Shown here: positions 9,029 through 17,753 of the stretch, piece after piece
Layout: each line of letters opens with the position of its first letter
How positions within the stretch are numbered: the stretch's first letter is position 1
NCBI RefSeq assembly: GCF_044763875.1
Contig: NZ_JBIWGZ010000001.1
Coordinates: forward strand, 372,001-436,000
Length of the DNA: 64,000 nt
DNA from: Rummeliibacillus sp044763875
GTDB taxonomy: Bacteria; Bacillota; Bacilli; Bacillales_A; Planococcaceae
Reading direction: 5' to 3'
Notes under the pieces: model-generated
Told to the model about the DNA's origin: nothing
The model's input: the letters and a program-made list of their open reading frames with translations, nothing else
Database searches by the model: none
Made by a program: the position numbers and the translations under genes

Positions 9029-9323
9029 GCTTACCTTTGCCTTCTTTACTATCTTCTTTTTTGTGTCTTCCACGTGAGAAGCCGATGAAATAGCCGATAA
9101 AACCAGCACCTATAGCAGCTTGTAAACAAAATAATAAACTTTCAATTTCGCCACTTGGCGGTTCCCAAATGCTTGAGAACCAAGGTTTATAGGAAGAATC
9201 AATTTTCGTAATTGCTGCTTCAGCCTGATCATCCGATCCACCAAATTCCGCCCCTTTTTGGAAGAACAGTGGCAGAACAGCCAATATAACTACCATCGCG
9301 ATTAATATTATATTTTTTTTCAT
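9015..9323 (-). CDS. cbiN: cobalt transport protein CbiN
   Basis: A small auxiliary membrane subunit that promotes metal loading of CbiM. It has two hydrophobic helices (about residues 5-22 and 66-84) around an extracytoplasmic loop containing 'GGSDDQAEAAI' and 'PWFSSIWEPPSGEIESLLF', both characteristic of CbiN. It has 102 residues. The start overlaps the cbiM stop by four bases, so the two are probably translationally coupled. Confidence 0.93.
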   Translation of the reverse strand: MKKNIILIAMVVILAVLPLFFQKGAEFGGSDDQAEAAITKIDSSYKPWFSSIWEPPSGEIESLLFCLQAAIGAGFIGYFIGFSRGRHKKEDSKEGKGKHVTH

Positions 9324-10081
9324 GATTGTTCAGCACCTTTTTTAAAGACTTTCAAAGCTTTTAATTCTGCTAAATTGTATTTTTGTAAGAAGTTCATAAT
9401 CACAACTGTAAGAATACCTTCACTAATTGCTAAAGGAATTTGAGTGAGAGCGAAAATACTGCTAAATTTAGTGAATGAAGCAAAGAAACCACCAACTTCA
9501 GATGGGAAAGCAAGTGCTAATTGGATAGATGTTACAACATAGGTACCCAAATCGCCAAGTGCAGCAGCTAAAAACACTGCCCAAGAAAATGAGAATCCTA
9601 TTTTGGTAACACCCTTAAATACACCATATGAAATAAGTGGTCCTACGATTGCCATTGAAAAAGCATTAGCACCTAAAGTAGTTAGTCCACCGTGAGCTAG
9701 CAACAAAGCTTGGAATAAAAGTACTATAAAACCTACAATACTCATTGCAAACGGCCCAAATAAAACAGTACCAAGGCCAACACCAGTAGGATGAGAGCAG
9801 CTTCCTGTAACAGACGGAATTTTCAATGCAGATAATACGAATGCAAAAGCGCCTGATAAGCCTAACATCATTTTTGTTTCTGGGTTTTCTGCAATCGTTT
9901 TTCTAATAGAACGGAATCCAATTATTAAAAACGGAATGGTAACAGCCCACCAGAAAATTACCCATTCAACGGGTAAAAAACCTTCCATAATGTGCATGGC
10001 GAATGCAGGTTTTGGTATGATCAACAGTGCTAATAGGAAATATATTAGCTTCCAGTTTACTAAGTTCTTAAACTTAATCAT
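9320..10081 (-). CDS. cbiM: cobalt transport S-component CbiM
   Basis: The substrate-binding membrane subunit of the cobalt ECF transporter. An N-terminal leader ending in 'PAFA' precedes 'MHIMEGFLP'. In this family the exposed Met-His amino terminus binds the metal, so cleavage after AFA would create it. Further marks are 'TGSCSHPTGVGLGTVLFGP', a histidine-containing signature, and about six or seven membrane segments. The gene is first in cbiMNQO and lies behind a cobalamin riboswitch and terminator on the same strand. Confidence 0.95.
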   Translation of the reverse strand: MIKFKNLVNWKLIYFLLALLIIPKPAFAMHIMEGFLPVEWVIFWWAVTIPFLIIGFRSIRKTIAENPETKMMLGLSGAFAFVLSALKIPSVTGSCSHPTGVGLGTVLFGPFAMSIVGFIVLLFQALLLAHGGLTTLGANAFSMAIVGPLISYGVFKGVTKIGFSFSWAVFLAAALGDLGTYVVTSIQLALAFPSEVGGFFASFTKFSSIFALTQIPLAISEGILTVVIMNFLQKYNLAELKALKVFKKGAEQS

Positions 10082-10157
10082 TTAATCTTTCCTCCATTTT
10101 TATATTCAATTGTTCGTGAATTAACGAGATACACCTCCTAATAAACCAAACAGGACA

Positions 10158-10190
10158 TAAAAAAACACTTCTTCCAACAGAAGAAGTGTT
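10158..10190 (-). terminator. riboswitch-linked terminator before cbiM
   Basis: The 10-bp stem AAGAAGTGTT / AACACTTCTT (10164-10190) is followed on the minus strand by seven T. It lies between the minus-strand cobalamin riboswitch and cbiM, as expected of the expression platform. Confidence 0.82.
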
Positions 10191-10269
10191 AACGAATAGT
10201 AAAACAATGCTTTGCAAAAAAGCATAGCTATACTCACACCTATCCTCGTAGGCTGATACAAATCCACAC

Positions 10270-10435
10270 TTTATGGCAGGTCTCCTGGCTTAGAGTCTTC
10301 ATTATGTTTTTACCTTCCCATCGTTGACAGTGGCATAGAAAAACATAACTCGTCTTTACAGTGGCGGGACCGCGTTTGTATTTCACAAACTTCCCTTTTC
10401 AGCTAAATCTCAATATTTAGCACCATAAAGTTTAT
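10270..10435 (-). promoter_or_regulatory. cobalamin riboswitch controlling cbiMNQO
   Basis: Read on the minus strand, it contains the B12-aptamer landmarks: a GGGAA...GTGAA segment, the core CGGTCCCGCCACTGTAA and the B12 box AAGCCAGGAGACCTGCC near its 3' end. A terminator follows at 10158-10190. Adenosylcobalamin binding should favour termination and so shut off cobalt uptake. Confidence 0.93.
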
Positions 10436-10452
10436 TGAATTGTTAGATTACT

Positions 10453-10481
10453 AATCTAGTGTAGCATGGTTATATTTCCAA
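10453..10481 (-). promoter_or_regulatory. promoter for the cbiMNQO leader
   Basis: On the minus strand, TTGGAA (10476-10481) and TAGATT (10453-10458) are separated by 17 bases just upstream of the riboswitch. Confidence 0.55.
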
Positions 10482-10694
10482 TACTACTATATTTTTTACA
10501 AAGAAATTTTGCAAAAGAAAGATTGTCTTAAAAAAGATAAACTAATATAGTATTTAGAAATATTGTGCATAAATTTCAACAGTAACGTTCTGTAAAATGG
10601 ACTTGAATAAAAAAATCTATTTCAAATTGTCTGGAAATAGTATATGATTATGTCAGTTTTTAATTTTACTATATTATACAATTTCATATTATTT

Positions 10695-10872
10695 TAAAAG
10701 TGCCCTTGTAATTTCACAAAGGGATAATAGGGAAATCGGTTAGAATCCGATGCAGCCCCCGCTACTGTAACATGGATGAAATGATACATACTCACTGGTC
10801 GAAGAAGACTGGGAAGAGATCAGAGTAAGATGAAGTGTAAGCCAGGAAACCTGCTTTTAAAAACAGAAGTAC
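10695..10872 (+). promoter_or_regulatory. cobalamin riboswitch controlling the cob operon
   Basis: The plus strand shows the aptamer landmarks AGGGAA, then the conserved core GCAGCCCCCGCTACTGTAA, and the B12 box AAGCCAGGAAACCTGC around 10839-10854. A terminator hairpin follows at 10957-10990, so control is probably by attenuation upstream of cbiW. Confidence 0.94.
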
Positions 10873-10956
10873 GATACTTTTCGGAGGGAAAGGTAAAGAC
10901 TATAAGAGCAGAATGTCATTTTATATTTGGCTATTTTTCTGAATTATCTAGTTTTT

Positions 10957-10990
10957 AAACCTTAATTCTTGGAATTAAGGTTTTTTATTT
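10957..10990 (+). terminator. riboswitch-linked terminator before cbiW
   Basis: The 12-bp stem AAACCTTAATTC (10957-10968) / GAATTAAGGTTT (10972-10983) is followed by a T run, directly between the riboswitch and cbiW. Confidence 0.85.
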
Positions 10991-11032
10991 TCCTTTTTTC
11001 TCCATCTTATTTTAATTAATTGGAGGTTGAAT

Positions 11033-11398
11033 ATGACAACTTGGAATTTATCTGGGATGAAAAGTCATTTATTCATTTGTAATGGAAGTTCTTGCATGAA
11101 GAAAGGTGCAGAAGAAATTACGCTAGCAATTCGTGAAGAAATTGCACAACTAGGTATGGATGAACAAATCCATACCACTAGAACACGATGTAATGGCCGT
11201 TGTAAAGATGCATGCATTGTAATTGCTTATCCACAAGGGAGTTGGTACAAAGCATCAACAACTGATATTGGCCGTGGGATTGTAAAAGATTGTATAGAGC
11301 AACAAAATGAACAACATACAATTTATCGTATGGAAAATGGTGAAATGATATTAAATCCAGAGGTCGCGTCCATTACAGGAATCGATAAAAACAAATAA
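11033..11398 (+). CDS. cbiW: CbiW, thioredoxin-like [2Fe-2S] ferredoxin of the cob operon
   Basis: A 121-residue protein with the cysteine spacing of thioredoxin-fold [2Fe-2S] ferredoxins: 'CNGSSC' near the N terminus and 'CNGRCKDAC' in the middle, followed by 'IVIAYPQGSWY'. It heads the operon exactly as cbiW does in B. megaterium, where its precise role is unsettled. An electron-transfer role for the redox or iron-sulfur enzymes CbiH60, CbiJ or BtuR is plausible but is inference. I use ATG 11033, six bases after TGGAGG (11021-11026), rather than the TTG at 11027, which touches the ribosome site. Confidence 0.85.
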   Translation: MTTWNLSGMKSHLFICNGSSCMKKGAEEITLAIREEIAQLGMDEQIHTTRTRCNGRCKDACIVIAYPQGSWYKASTTDIGRGIVKDCIEQQNEQHTIYRMENGEMILNPEVASITGIDKNK

Positions 11399-11418
11399 TT
11401 TGTAAAGGAGAGGTTTGC

Positions 11419-13092
11419 ATGACATCACAAGGGAAACTTTATGTCGTTGGTTTTGGTCCTGGGGATTTTAAACATATTACAACGAGAGCAGTGGAAGCGC
11501 TTCAGGATAGTGATTTTATCATCGGTTACAAAACTTATGTAGAACTGATCCAAGATTTAATCACAAATGACACATCAGTGATTAGTACAGGAATGACAGA
11601 GGAAGTTTCAAGAGCTCAGGAAGCTGTCCGCCAAGCAGAAGCCGGAAAAAAAGTTGCAGTTATTTCAAGTGGCGATGCCGGTGTTTATGGTATGGCTGGT
11701 CTAGTCTATGAAGTTTTAATCGAAAAAGATTGGACTGAAGCAAATGGGGTACCAATTGAGATTATCCCAGGTATTTCAGCCATCAATTCATGTGGATCAT
11801 TGTTGGGTGCTCCTATTATGCATGATTCTTGTACGATAAGTTTGAGTGACCACCTAACACCATGGGATTTAATCGCTAAAAGAGTGGAAGCTGCCGCAAT
11901 GGCTGATTTTGTCATTGCACTCTATAATCCTCGCAGTGGACGTAGAACTCGCCAAATTGTAGAGGCACAACGTATTCTTCTACAATACAGATCACCTGAT
12001 ACACCGGTTGGCCTTGTAAAAAGTGCATATCGTGATCGTCAACATATCATTATTACAAATCTAAAAGAAATGCTAGATCATGATATCGGTATGTTGACGA
12101 CAGTCATCATTGGGAACTCTTCAACTTTCCTTTATGACAATAAAATGATTACTCCACGAGGTTATCAAAGAAAATATACATTAAATAGCGAGAAGCAAGC
12201 ATTAAAACCACATCAACGTTTGAGAGAAGAAGCGGAACCTTGGGCTATGGATCAAATGACTGGTGTTCAACGAGTACAATCTTCAGTAAATGAAAAAATT
12301 GAAAAAGATGAGAAGCACCAAATAGTTGAGTACATACGACCTCAATCACCTAAAGTAAGCTCATATAATATGGCAATGGAAGCGTTAAAACGTGTTACTG
12401 GTAAACAACCAAAAACCACAAATTATGTTCATCAAGATTTTGAAGAAATTTTCGAATTAGCAGTTAGTCCTGGTGTTGCAAATAAAAAATTCACACCTGA
12501 ACAAATGATGACTTTAGCAATGGTTGTTGGCGAAAAAGGTACCATGGAATATACGCCGAACCATCAAATCGTATTGAAGATTCCAACTTCTAATCCTGAT
12601 GCGATTACAGCAAAACTAAATGGTGTTGGATTTTTACTTTCACCTATTGGAGATGTCTTAACTTTAAAGGCTTGTGATTTCTGTGACGGCGAAAAAACAG
12701 GTGGCATTCCTTATGCTGAGGAGATCCAAGAAAAATTAGGTGGTCTTCAGTTACCGAAAGAATTAACAATTGGATTCAATGGTTGTGGTATGGCTTGTTA
12801 CAAAGCCGTTACTGAAGATATCGGAATTATTTATCGTAAAGGGAAATTTGATTTGTTCCTAGGTGCTAAGCCTGTTGGAAGAACAGCTCATGCAGGACAA
12901 CCTGTGGCAGAAGGCATTGAGCCAGAGAAAATAGTTGATGTTATTACGAATATTATTCAAGAATATAAACAAAATGCGCATCCAAATGAGCGACTATTTA
13001 AATATTTTAAAAGAGTGAAACAAATACAAGGATTTGTGTACAAAGATATTGCACCCAAAATTAACATAGAACCCGCACCATGTGGGGACTGA
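11419..13092 (+). CDS. cbiH: CbiH60: cobalt-factor III methyltransferase with Fe-S C-terminal domain
   Basis: It makes the C-17 methylation and ring contraction of the corrin ring. Residues ~1-245 are the SAM methyltransferase ('VVGFGPGDFKHIT', 'SSGDAGVYGMAG', 'IPGISAINSCGSLLGAP'). Residues ~320-557 resemble the nitrite/sulfite reductase ferredoxin-like half-domain with cysteines in 'KACDFCDGEKTGG' and 'NGCGMAC', which can hold a [4Fe-4S] cluster. This fused form is known as CbiH60 from B. megaterium. The long length is therefore expected. It follows cbiW by 20 bases with a clear GGAGAGG site. Confidence 0.93.
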   Translation: MTSQGKLYVVGFGPGDFKHITTRAVEALQDSDFIIGYKTYVELIQDLITNDTSVISTGMTEEVSRAQEAVRQAEAGKKVAVISSGDAGVYGMAGLVYEVLIEKDWTEANGVPIEIIPGISAINSCGSLLGAPIMHDSCTISLSDHLTPWDLIAKRVEAAAMADFVIALYNPRSGRRTRQIVEAQRILLQYRSPDTPVGLVKSAYRDRQHIIITNLKEMLDHDIGMLTTVIIGNSSTFLYDNKMITPRGYQRKYTLNSEKQALKPHQRLREEAEPWAMDQMTGVQRVQSSVNEKIEKDEKHQIVEYIRPQSPKVSSYNMAMEALKRVTGKQPKTTNYVHQDFEEIFELAVSPGVANKKFTPEQMMTLAMVVGEKGTMEYTPNHQIVLKIPTSNPDAITAKLNGVGFLLSPIGDVLTLKACDFCDGEKTGGIPYAEEIQEKLGGLQLPKELTIGFNGCGMACYKAVTEDIGIIYRKGKFDLFLGAKPVGRTAHAGQPVAEGIEPEKIVDVITNIIQEYKQNAHPNERLFKYFKRVKQIQGFVYKDIAPKINIEPAPCGD

Positions 13093-13108
13093 TTATAGGA
13101 GGAAAAAT

Positions 13109-14017
13109 ATGAAGGCCATTTTATTTGTAGGTCATGGTAGTAGATTAGTAGCAGGTAATGAGGAAGTAACAAAATTTATAGAACAGTTGAAACCAACTTT
13201 AGATCAAGATTTATTAGTTGAAAGTTGTTTTCTAGAATTTGCAGCACCAGATATTGCTCAAGGTATTGACAATTGCGTTGCAAAGGGAGCAACAGAAATT
13301 CATGTAGTTCCTATTATTTTATTGCAAGCAGGCCATTCTAAAATACATATACCTGCGGCAATCGATGAAGGTAAAGCAAAATACCCGAATGTGAATATCG
13401 TATATGCTAGACCTCTTGGGGTCCATGAAGGAATTTTTGATATTTTGAAAGAACGACTTACCGATACAGGATTTGCTATCGAGGAAAAAAATGAAGATAC
13501 TGCCATTCTATTAATCGGACGTGGTGGTAGTGATGTAGACGCAAATAGTGATTTCTACAAAATCTCTCGTATGCTCTGGGAACAACTTGATGTACTATCA
13601 GTTGAATGTGCATTTATGGGCGTTACATACCCAACAGTTGATGAAGGTATCGAGCGTTGTGTGAAACTGGGTGCAAAGAATATCATCATGCTTCCTTATT
13701 TCTTATTTACAGGGATTTTAATGGAAAGAATGCAAGGTATGCGTGAGGGATATGCCTCAACATACCCAGAGGTTGAAGTAAAATTAGCGAACTATTTCGG
13801 CTATCATCCAGCACTTAAAACTGTGTTAAAAGATCGTATTGCTGAATCTTTGCAAGGTGAAGTGAAGATGAATTGCGATACTTGCCAATATCGTCTAAAT
13901 GCGGCTGAATTTGTAGAGCATCACCATCATCACGACCATCACGACCATGACCATGACCACAGTCACGAACATCATGATCATGACCACCACGATCATCTAG
14001 TTGGTGCTGAAAAATGA
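13109..14017 (+). CDS. cbiX: sirohydrochlorin cobaltochelatase, long form with His-rich tail
   Basis: It inserts Co(II) into sirohydrochlorin, the entry step of the cobalt-early route. Two CbiX half-domains are visible: 'ILFVGHGSR...' from residue 3 and 'ILLIGRGGSDVD' near 130. The C-terminal region carries 'MNCDTC', matching the MxCxxC Fe-S motif known for the B. megaterium enzyme. It is followed by a stretch of about 30 residues made mostly of His and Asp, likely for cobalt storage. ATG 13109 has AGGAGG six bases upstream; the frame opens earlier at GTG 13082, which has no such support. The stop overlaps cbiJ. Confidence 0.95.
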   Translation: MKAILFVGHGSRLVAGNEEVTKFIEQLKPTLDQDLLVESCFLEFAAPDIAQGIDNCVAKGATEIHVVPIILLQAGHSKIHIPAAIDEGKAKYPNVNIVYARPLGVHEGIFDILKERLTDTGFAIEEKNEDTAILLIGRGGSDVDANSDFYKISRMLWEQLDVLSVECAFMGVTYPTVDEGIERCVKLGAKNIIMLPYFLFTGILMERMQGMREGYASTYPEVEVKLANYFGYHPALKTVLKDRIAESLQGEVKMNCDTCQYRLNAAEFVEHHHHHDHHDHDHDHSHEHHDHDHHDHLVGAEK

Positions 14018-14781
14018 TCTTCATGTTAGCCGGTACAAGTGATGCAAGGGAGCTAGCAATAAAATTAGAAGAAAATGGTCGTAAGGTAATAGCAACTGTC
14101 GTAACTGAATCTGCTGCTAAAAGTTTAAGTGAAGCTGGTATAAAAACAAATATCGGTCGTTTAACTACAGAGCAAATGACGGATTTTATCAAAGAAAATC
14201 AATTTCAAGCAATCGTAGATGCTAGCCATCCTTTTGCTGAAGAAGCTTCAAAAAATGCACTGTCTGCAGCAGAGGCTTCTGGTATTCCATATATTCGCTA
14301 TGAAAGAGCGAGTCAAACTTTTAGTAACCCGCTAGTAACTATGGTTCAAGACTATGAGGAAGCAGCAAAATTAGCTAGAGAAAAACGTGGCGTTATTATG
14401 CTGACAACTGGTAGTAAAACGTTAGGGATTTTCACAAAACATTTATTAGGTTTAGAAAATACAAGAGTGGTTGCTCGTATGCTACCAAGACTTGACAATA
14501 TGGAAAAATGTCAAGCTTTAGGTGTAGAACAAAAAGATATTATTGCAATGCAAGGACCATTCTCGAAAGAGCTAAATATCGCACTTATTCATCAATACAA
14601 AGTCACGTTAATGATTACAAAAGAAAGTGGCAAAGTAGGATCAGTCGATGAAAAATTAGAGGCTGCACTAGCGTGTGGTATTGAAACGATCATGATTGCA
14701 AGACCGAAAATACAATATGAAAATATGCATTCTAGTTTTGAGGGAGTTATAGAAGATTTAACTTCAAAACTAACTATCTAG
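14014..14781 (+). CDS. cbiJ: cobalt-precorrin-6A reductase
   Basis: An NADH/NADPH-dependent reductase of the corrin macrocycle (CobK/CbiJ family). 'MIFMLAGTSDARELA' at the N terminus, 'IVDASHPFAEEAS', 'YIRYERAS', 'VMLTTGSKTLGIF' in nearly that form, and 'MIARP' near the C terminus all match the family. It has 255 residues. The ATG overlaps the cbiX TGA (ATGA). Confidence 0.93.
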   Translation: MIFMLAGTSDARELAIKLEENGRKVIATVVTESAAKSLSEAGIKTNIGRLTTEQMTDFIKENQFQAIVDASHPFAEEASKNALSAAEASGIPYIRYERASQTFSNPLVTMVQDYEEAAKLAREKRGVIMLTTGSKTLGIFTKHLLGLENTRVVARMLPRLDNMEKCQALGVEQKDIIAMQGPFSKELNIALIHQYKVTLMITKESGKVGSVDEKLEAALACGIETIMIARPKIQYENMHSSFEGVIEDLTSKLTI

Positions 14782-14792
14782 GAGGAAATAAA

Positions 14793-15443
14793 ATGGATTT
14801 TAAAACAGACTTCAAACCACTTACAGTTGACCCAGATAAAATTTATGAACATAGCTTTGAAACAATCGCAGAAGAATATGGCCCACATGATTTTACTGAA
14901 GATGAGTGGAAGATCATTCGTCGTATTATTCATGCTTCAGCAGATTTTGATTTAGGTCGTAGTGTGATGATTCATCCAGATGCTATTGCAGCTGGGATTA
15001 AAGCCATCCGTGCAGGAAAACCAGTTATTGCAGATGTACAAATGATTCAAGTGGGTACCGGTCATAAACGTTTCCAAAAATATGGTGGTGATGTTTATTG
15101 CTATATTTCTGATGAAGATGTATCTAAGGCTGCAAAAGAAGCAGGAGCTACTCGTGCCATTATGTCAATACAAAAAGCAGCTCATTTACATGATGGCGGG
15201 ATTTATGCAATTGGTAATGCACCAACTGCACTTTTAGAACTTATTCGATTAATTAAAGAAGGCGAAGTAAAACCAGATCTAATCATCGGTATGCCTGTAG
15301 GCTTCGTTTCAGCTGCTGAATCTAAAGATGAATTGGCAAAAGTTACAGAGGTACCATTTATCACTAATTTAGGTCGTAAAGGTGGAAGTACAGTAACTGT
15401 AGCAGCATTAAATGCCATTTCCATATTAGCTGATCAAGCTTAA
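14793..15443 (+). CDS. cbiC: cobalt-precorrin-8 methylmutase
   Basis: It moves the methyl group from C-11 to C-12 of the corrin ring. The family histidine lies in 'SVMIHPDAI', and 'IIGMPVGFVSAAESK' and 'FITNLGRKGGSTVTVAALNA' are clear. It has 216 residues with a GGAGGAAATAAA start region. Its TAA shares one base with the cbiD ATG. Confidence 0.95.
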   Translation: MDFKTDFKPLTVDPDKIYEHSFETIAEEYGPHDFTEDEWKIIRRIIHASADFDLGRSVMIHPDAIAAGIKAIRAGKPVIADVQMIQVGTGHKRFQKYGGDVYCYISDEDVSKAAKEAGATRAIMSIQKAAHLHDGGIYAIGNAPTALLELIRLIKEGEVKPDLIIGMPVGFVSAAESKDELAKVTEVPFITNLGRKGGSTVTVAALNAISILADQA

Positions 15444-16555
15444 TGCAAAAGAAAAATAAAAAAGACCCATCGCAAATGCGTCATGGCTACACAACAGGCG
15501 CTTGTGCGACAGCCTGCACAAAAGCTGCGTTAACGGCCCTAATTACTGGTGAGGCACAAGAAACAGCTACGATACATTTACCAATTGGGCGAGATGAAAC
15601 ATTTACAATTGAAAAGAATTCATTTACTGACAAAGAAGTAAGTTGTGAAACAATCAAAGATGGTGGAGATGATCCAGATGCTACGCATGGTGCTTTAATT
15701 ATTTCAACTGTTAGTTGGCAAGATGAACCTGGTATTTGTTTGGACGGAGGGATTGGTGTTGGTCGCGTGACAAAACCCGGTTTACCGGTAGCAGTTGGTG
15801 AAGCAGCGATTAACCCTGTACCTCGCAAAATGCTCTATTCAACAGTAGAAGAAACATTAGCCGAGTTCAAAATAACCCGTGGTGTTAAAGTGATTATCTC
15901 AGTTCCAGATGGAGAGGAAATCGCTAAGAGCACATTAAATGGGCGACTTGGAATCATCGGTGGAATTTCAATCTTAGGTACAAGAGGAACGGTTGTACCA
16001 TTTTCAAGTTCAGCGTATATGGCAAGCATAGAAGAAGCCATTAGCGTAGCGCATGCAACAGGTAACGATCATGTAGTCATGACAACAGGTGGTAGAAGTG
16101 AAAAATATGCTATGCAACAATACGAAGGTTTACCTGAGGAAGCCTTTATAGAAATGGGCGACTTTGTAGGTTTCGCCGTAAAACATTGTAAAAGACTGGG
16201 CATTAAAAGAGTTTCTCTTGTAGGAATGATGGGGAAATTTTCAAAAGTAGCACAGGGTGTGATGATGGTCCATTCAAAAAGTGCTCCTATTAACTTCGAA
16301 TTTTTAGCACAATTAGCAGAAGACGTTGGAGCAACTAGTGAAATCGTTCAACAGGTTTCTGCTGCCAACACAGCTTCACAGGTCGGAGAGATTATGCTTG
16401 AGACTGGTAATAAGCGGTTCTTCGATCATTTATGTGAAGCGTGTTGTACATCCTCATTAAATCATGTAAAAGGTGGCCTCGTGATGGATACCGCTATTTA
16501 CTCGATGAAGGGTGAATTATTAGGAAGGGCTGATGGAATTGACACAATCGATTAA
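15443..16555 (+). CDS. cbiD: cobalt-precorrin-5B C1-methyltransferase
   Basis: It methylates C-1 of cobalt-precorrin-5B in the anaerobic pathway. The diagnostic start 'MRHGYTTGACATACTKAAL' lies 12 residues in, and 'DGGDDPDATHG', 'GGIGVGRVTKPGL' and 'TGNKRFFDHL' follow. It has 370 residues. CbiD itself marks the cobalt-early route. The 3' end overlaps the start of cbiET by 23 bases. Confidence 0.96.
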   Translation: MQKKNKKDPSQMRHGYTTGACATACTKAALTALITGEAQETATIHLPIGRDETFTIEKNSFTDKEVSCETIKDGGDDPDATHGALIISTVSWQDEPGICLDGGIGVGRVTKPGLPVAVGEAAINPVPRKMLYSTVEETLAEFKITRGVKVIISVPDGEEIAKSTLNGRLGIIGGISILGTRGTVVPFSSSAYMASIEEAISVAHATGNDHVVMTTGGRSEKYAMQQYEGLPEEAFIEMGDFVGFAVKHCKRLGIKRVSLVGMMGKFSKVAQGVMMVHSKSAPINFEFLAQLAEDVGATSEIVQQVSAANTASQVGEIMLETGNKRFFDHLCEACCTSSLNHVKGGLVMDTAIYSMKGELLGRADGIDTID

Positions 16556-17753
16556 ATTAATCGGTATAGGAGACAATGGCCTAGCAAGTTTATTGCCCCA
16601 ATATGCTACGTGGATAGAAGAAAGTGAAGTCCTCATTGGTGGCGAAAGATTGTTAGAGTTCTTTCCTTATTATATAGGTGAAAAAATCACGGTAAAAAGC
16701 AGTTTAAAGAAACTTGTCGAAATTATCCAAAATGAAACAAGAAATATCGTCATATTAGCTTCAGGAGATCCACTGTTCTATGGACTTGGGAGCTATCTAT
16801 CAAAAAAAATCCAATTAGAAGTATATCCGCATGTAAGTTCTATACAATTGGCATTTTCTAAAATCGGGGAAAGCTGGCAAGATGCCTATATTACAAGTGT
16901 TCATGGTCGATCAATGAAAGGATTAATTCAAAAGATTGATGGCCACGACAAAATTGCGTTATTAACGGATGCTGAAAATAATCCTAGTGCTATTGCCGAC
17001 TATTTAATTCAGTTTGGCATGACTGAATATAAAGCTTTTGTTGCAGAAAACTTACAAGGTGAGCACGAAAAAACAGGCTGGTATTCATTGGAAGATATGA
17101 AAGAAAGTACTTTCGCTCCTTTAAATGTTGTGATTTTAAAACGAATTGCACCATCTACTAAATGGTCTCTCGGAATTGCAGATGATGAATTTTCTCAACG
17201 ACGTCCTGATAAAGGCTTAATCACCAAAAAGGAAATTCGTGTGCTAAGTCTTCATGCAATGCATTTAGAAAAAGACAGTACTGTATGGGATATCGGAACA
17301 TGCACCGGTTCGATGGCAATAGAAGCTGCAAAAATTGCTCGTGATGGACAAGTATTTGCAATCGAAAAAAATGAAGGTGACCTAGCAAATTGTATTGAAA
17401 ATCAACATAAATTCCGAACAGACATCACTGCAATTCATGGCAAAGCACCAGAAGGTTTAGAAACTTTTCCAAATCCAGATGCAATTTTCATCGGTGGAAC
17501 TGGCGGCAATATGAAAGACCTATTGCAAGTTTGTTGTGATCGATTAAATCAAGGTGGTCTAATCGTTTTAAATGCAGCAACTATTGAAAATTTATATAAA
17601 GCTCTTGAATGCTTTAAAGAATTGAACTTTGAAACAAGCATCTTACATGCACAATTGTCTCATAACAAACCTATATTAGGGATGAATCGATTTTCACCAT
17701 TAAACCCAATTTATATCATTACAGCAGTGCGAAAGGAAGAGAAGAATGACTAA
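16533..17753 (+). CDS. cbiET: bifunctional cobalt-precorrin-7 methyltransferase / decarboxylase CbiET
   Basis: A fusion of CbiE (residues ~1-200, C-5 methylation: 'IKLIGIGDNGLAS', 'VILASGDPLFYGLG', 'SVHGRS') with CbiT (residues ~215-406, C-15 methylation and decarboxylation: 'DKGLITKKEIR', 'VWDIGTCTGSMAIEAA', 'AIFIGGTGGNM'). The fused form is common in Bacillales and equals CobL of the aerobic pathway. It overlaps cbiD by 23 bases and cbiL by 8. Confidence 0.94.
   Translation: MELTQSIKLIGIGDNGLASLLPQYATWIEESEVLIGGERLLEFFPYYIGEKITVKSSLKKLVEIIQNETRNIVILASGDPLFYGLGSYLSKKIQLEVYPHVSSIQLAFSKIGESWQDAYITSVHGRSMKGLIQKIDGHDKIALLTDAENNPSAIADYLIQFGMTEYKAFVAENLQGEHEKTGWYSLEDMKESTFAPLNVVILKRIAPSTKWSLGIADDEFSQRRPDKGLITKKEIRVLSLHAMHLEKDSTVWDIGTCTGSMAIEAAKIARDGQVFAIEKNEGDLANCIENQHKFRTDITAIHGKAPEGLETFPNPDAIFIGGTGGNMKDLLQVCCDRLNQGGLIVLNAATIENLYKALECFKELNFETSILHAQLSHNKPILGMNRFSPLNPIYIITAVRKEEKND

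Noticed and set aside
13815..14192. 125-codon minus-strand frame opposite cbiX/cbiJ
   Set aside because: It is the mirror of the His/Asp-coding tail of cbiX and is explained by that gene.
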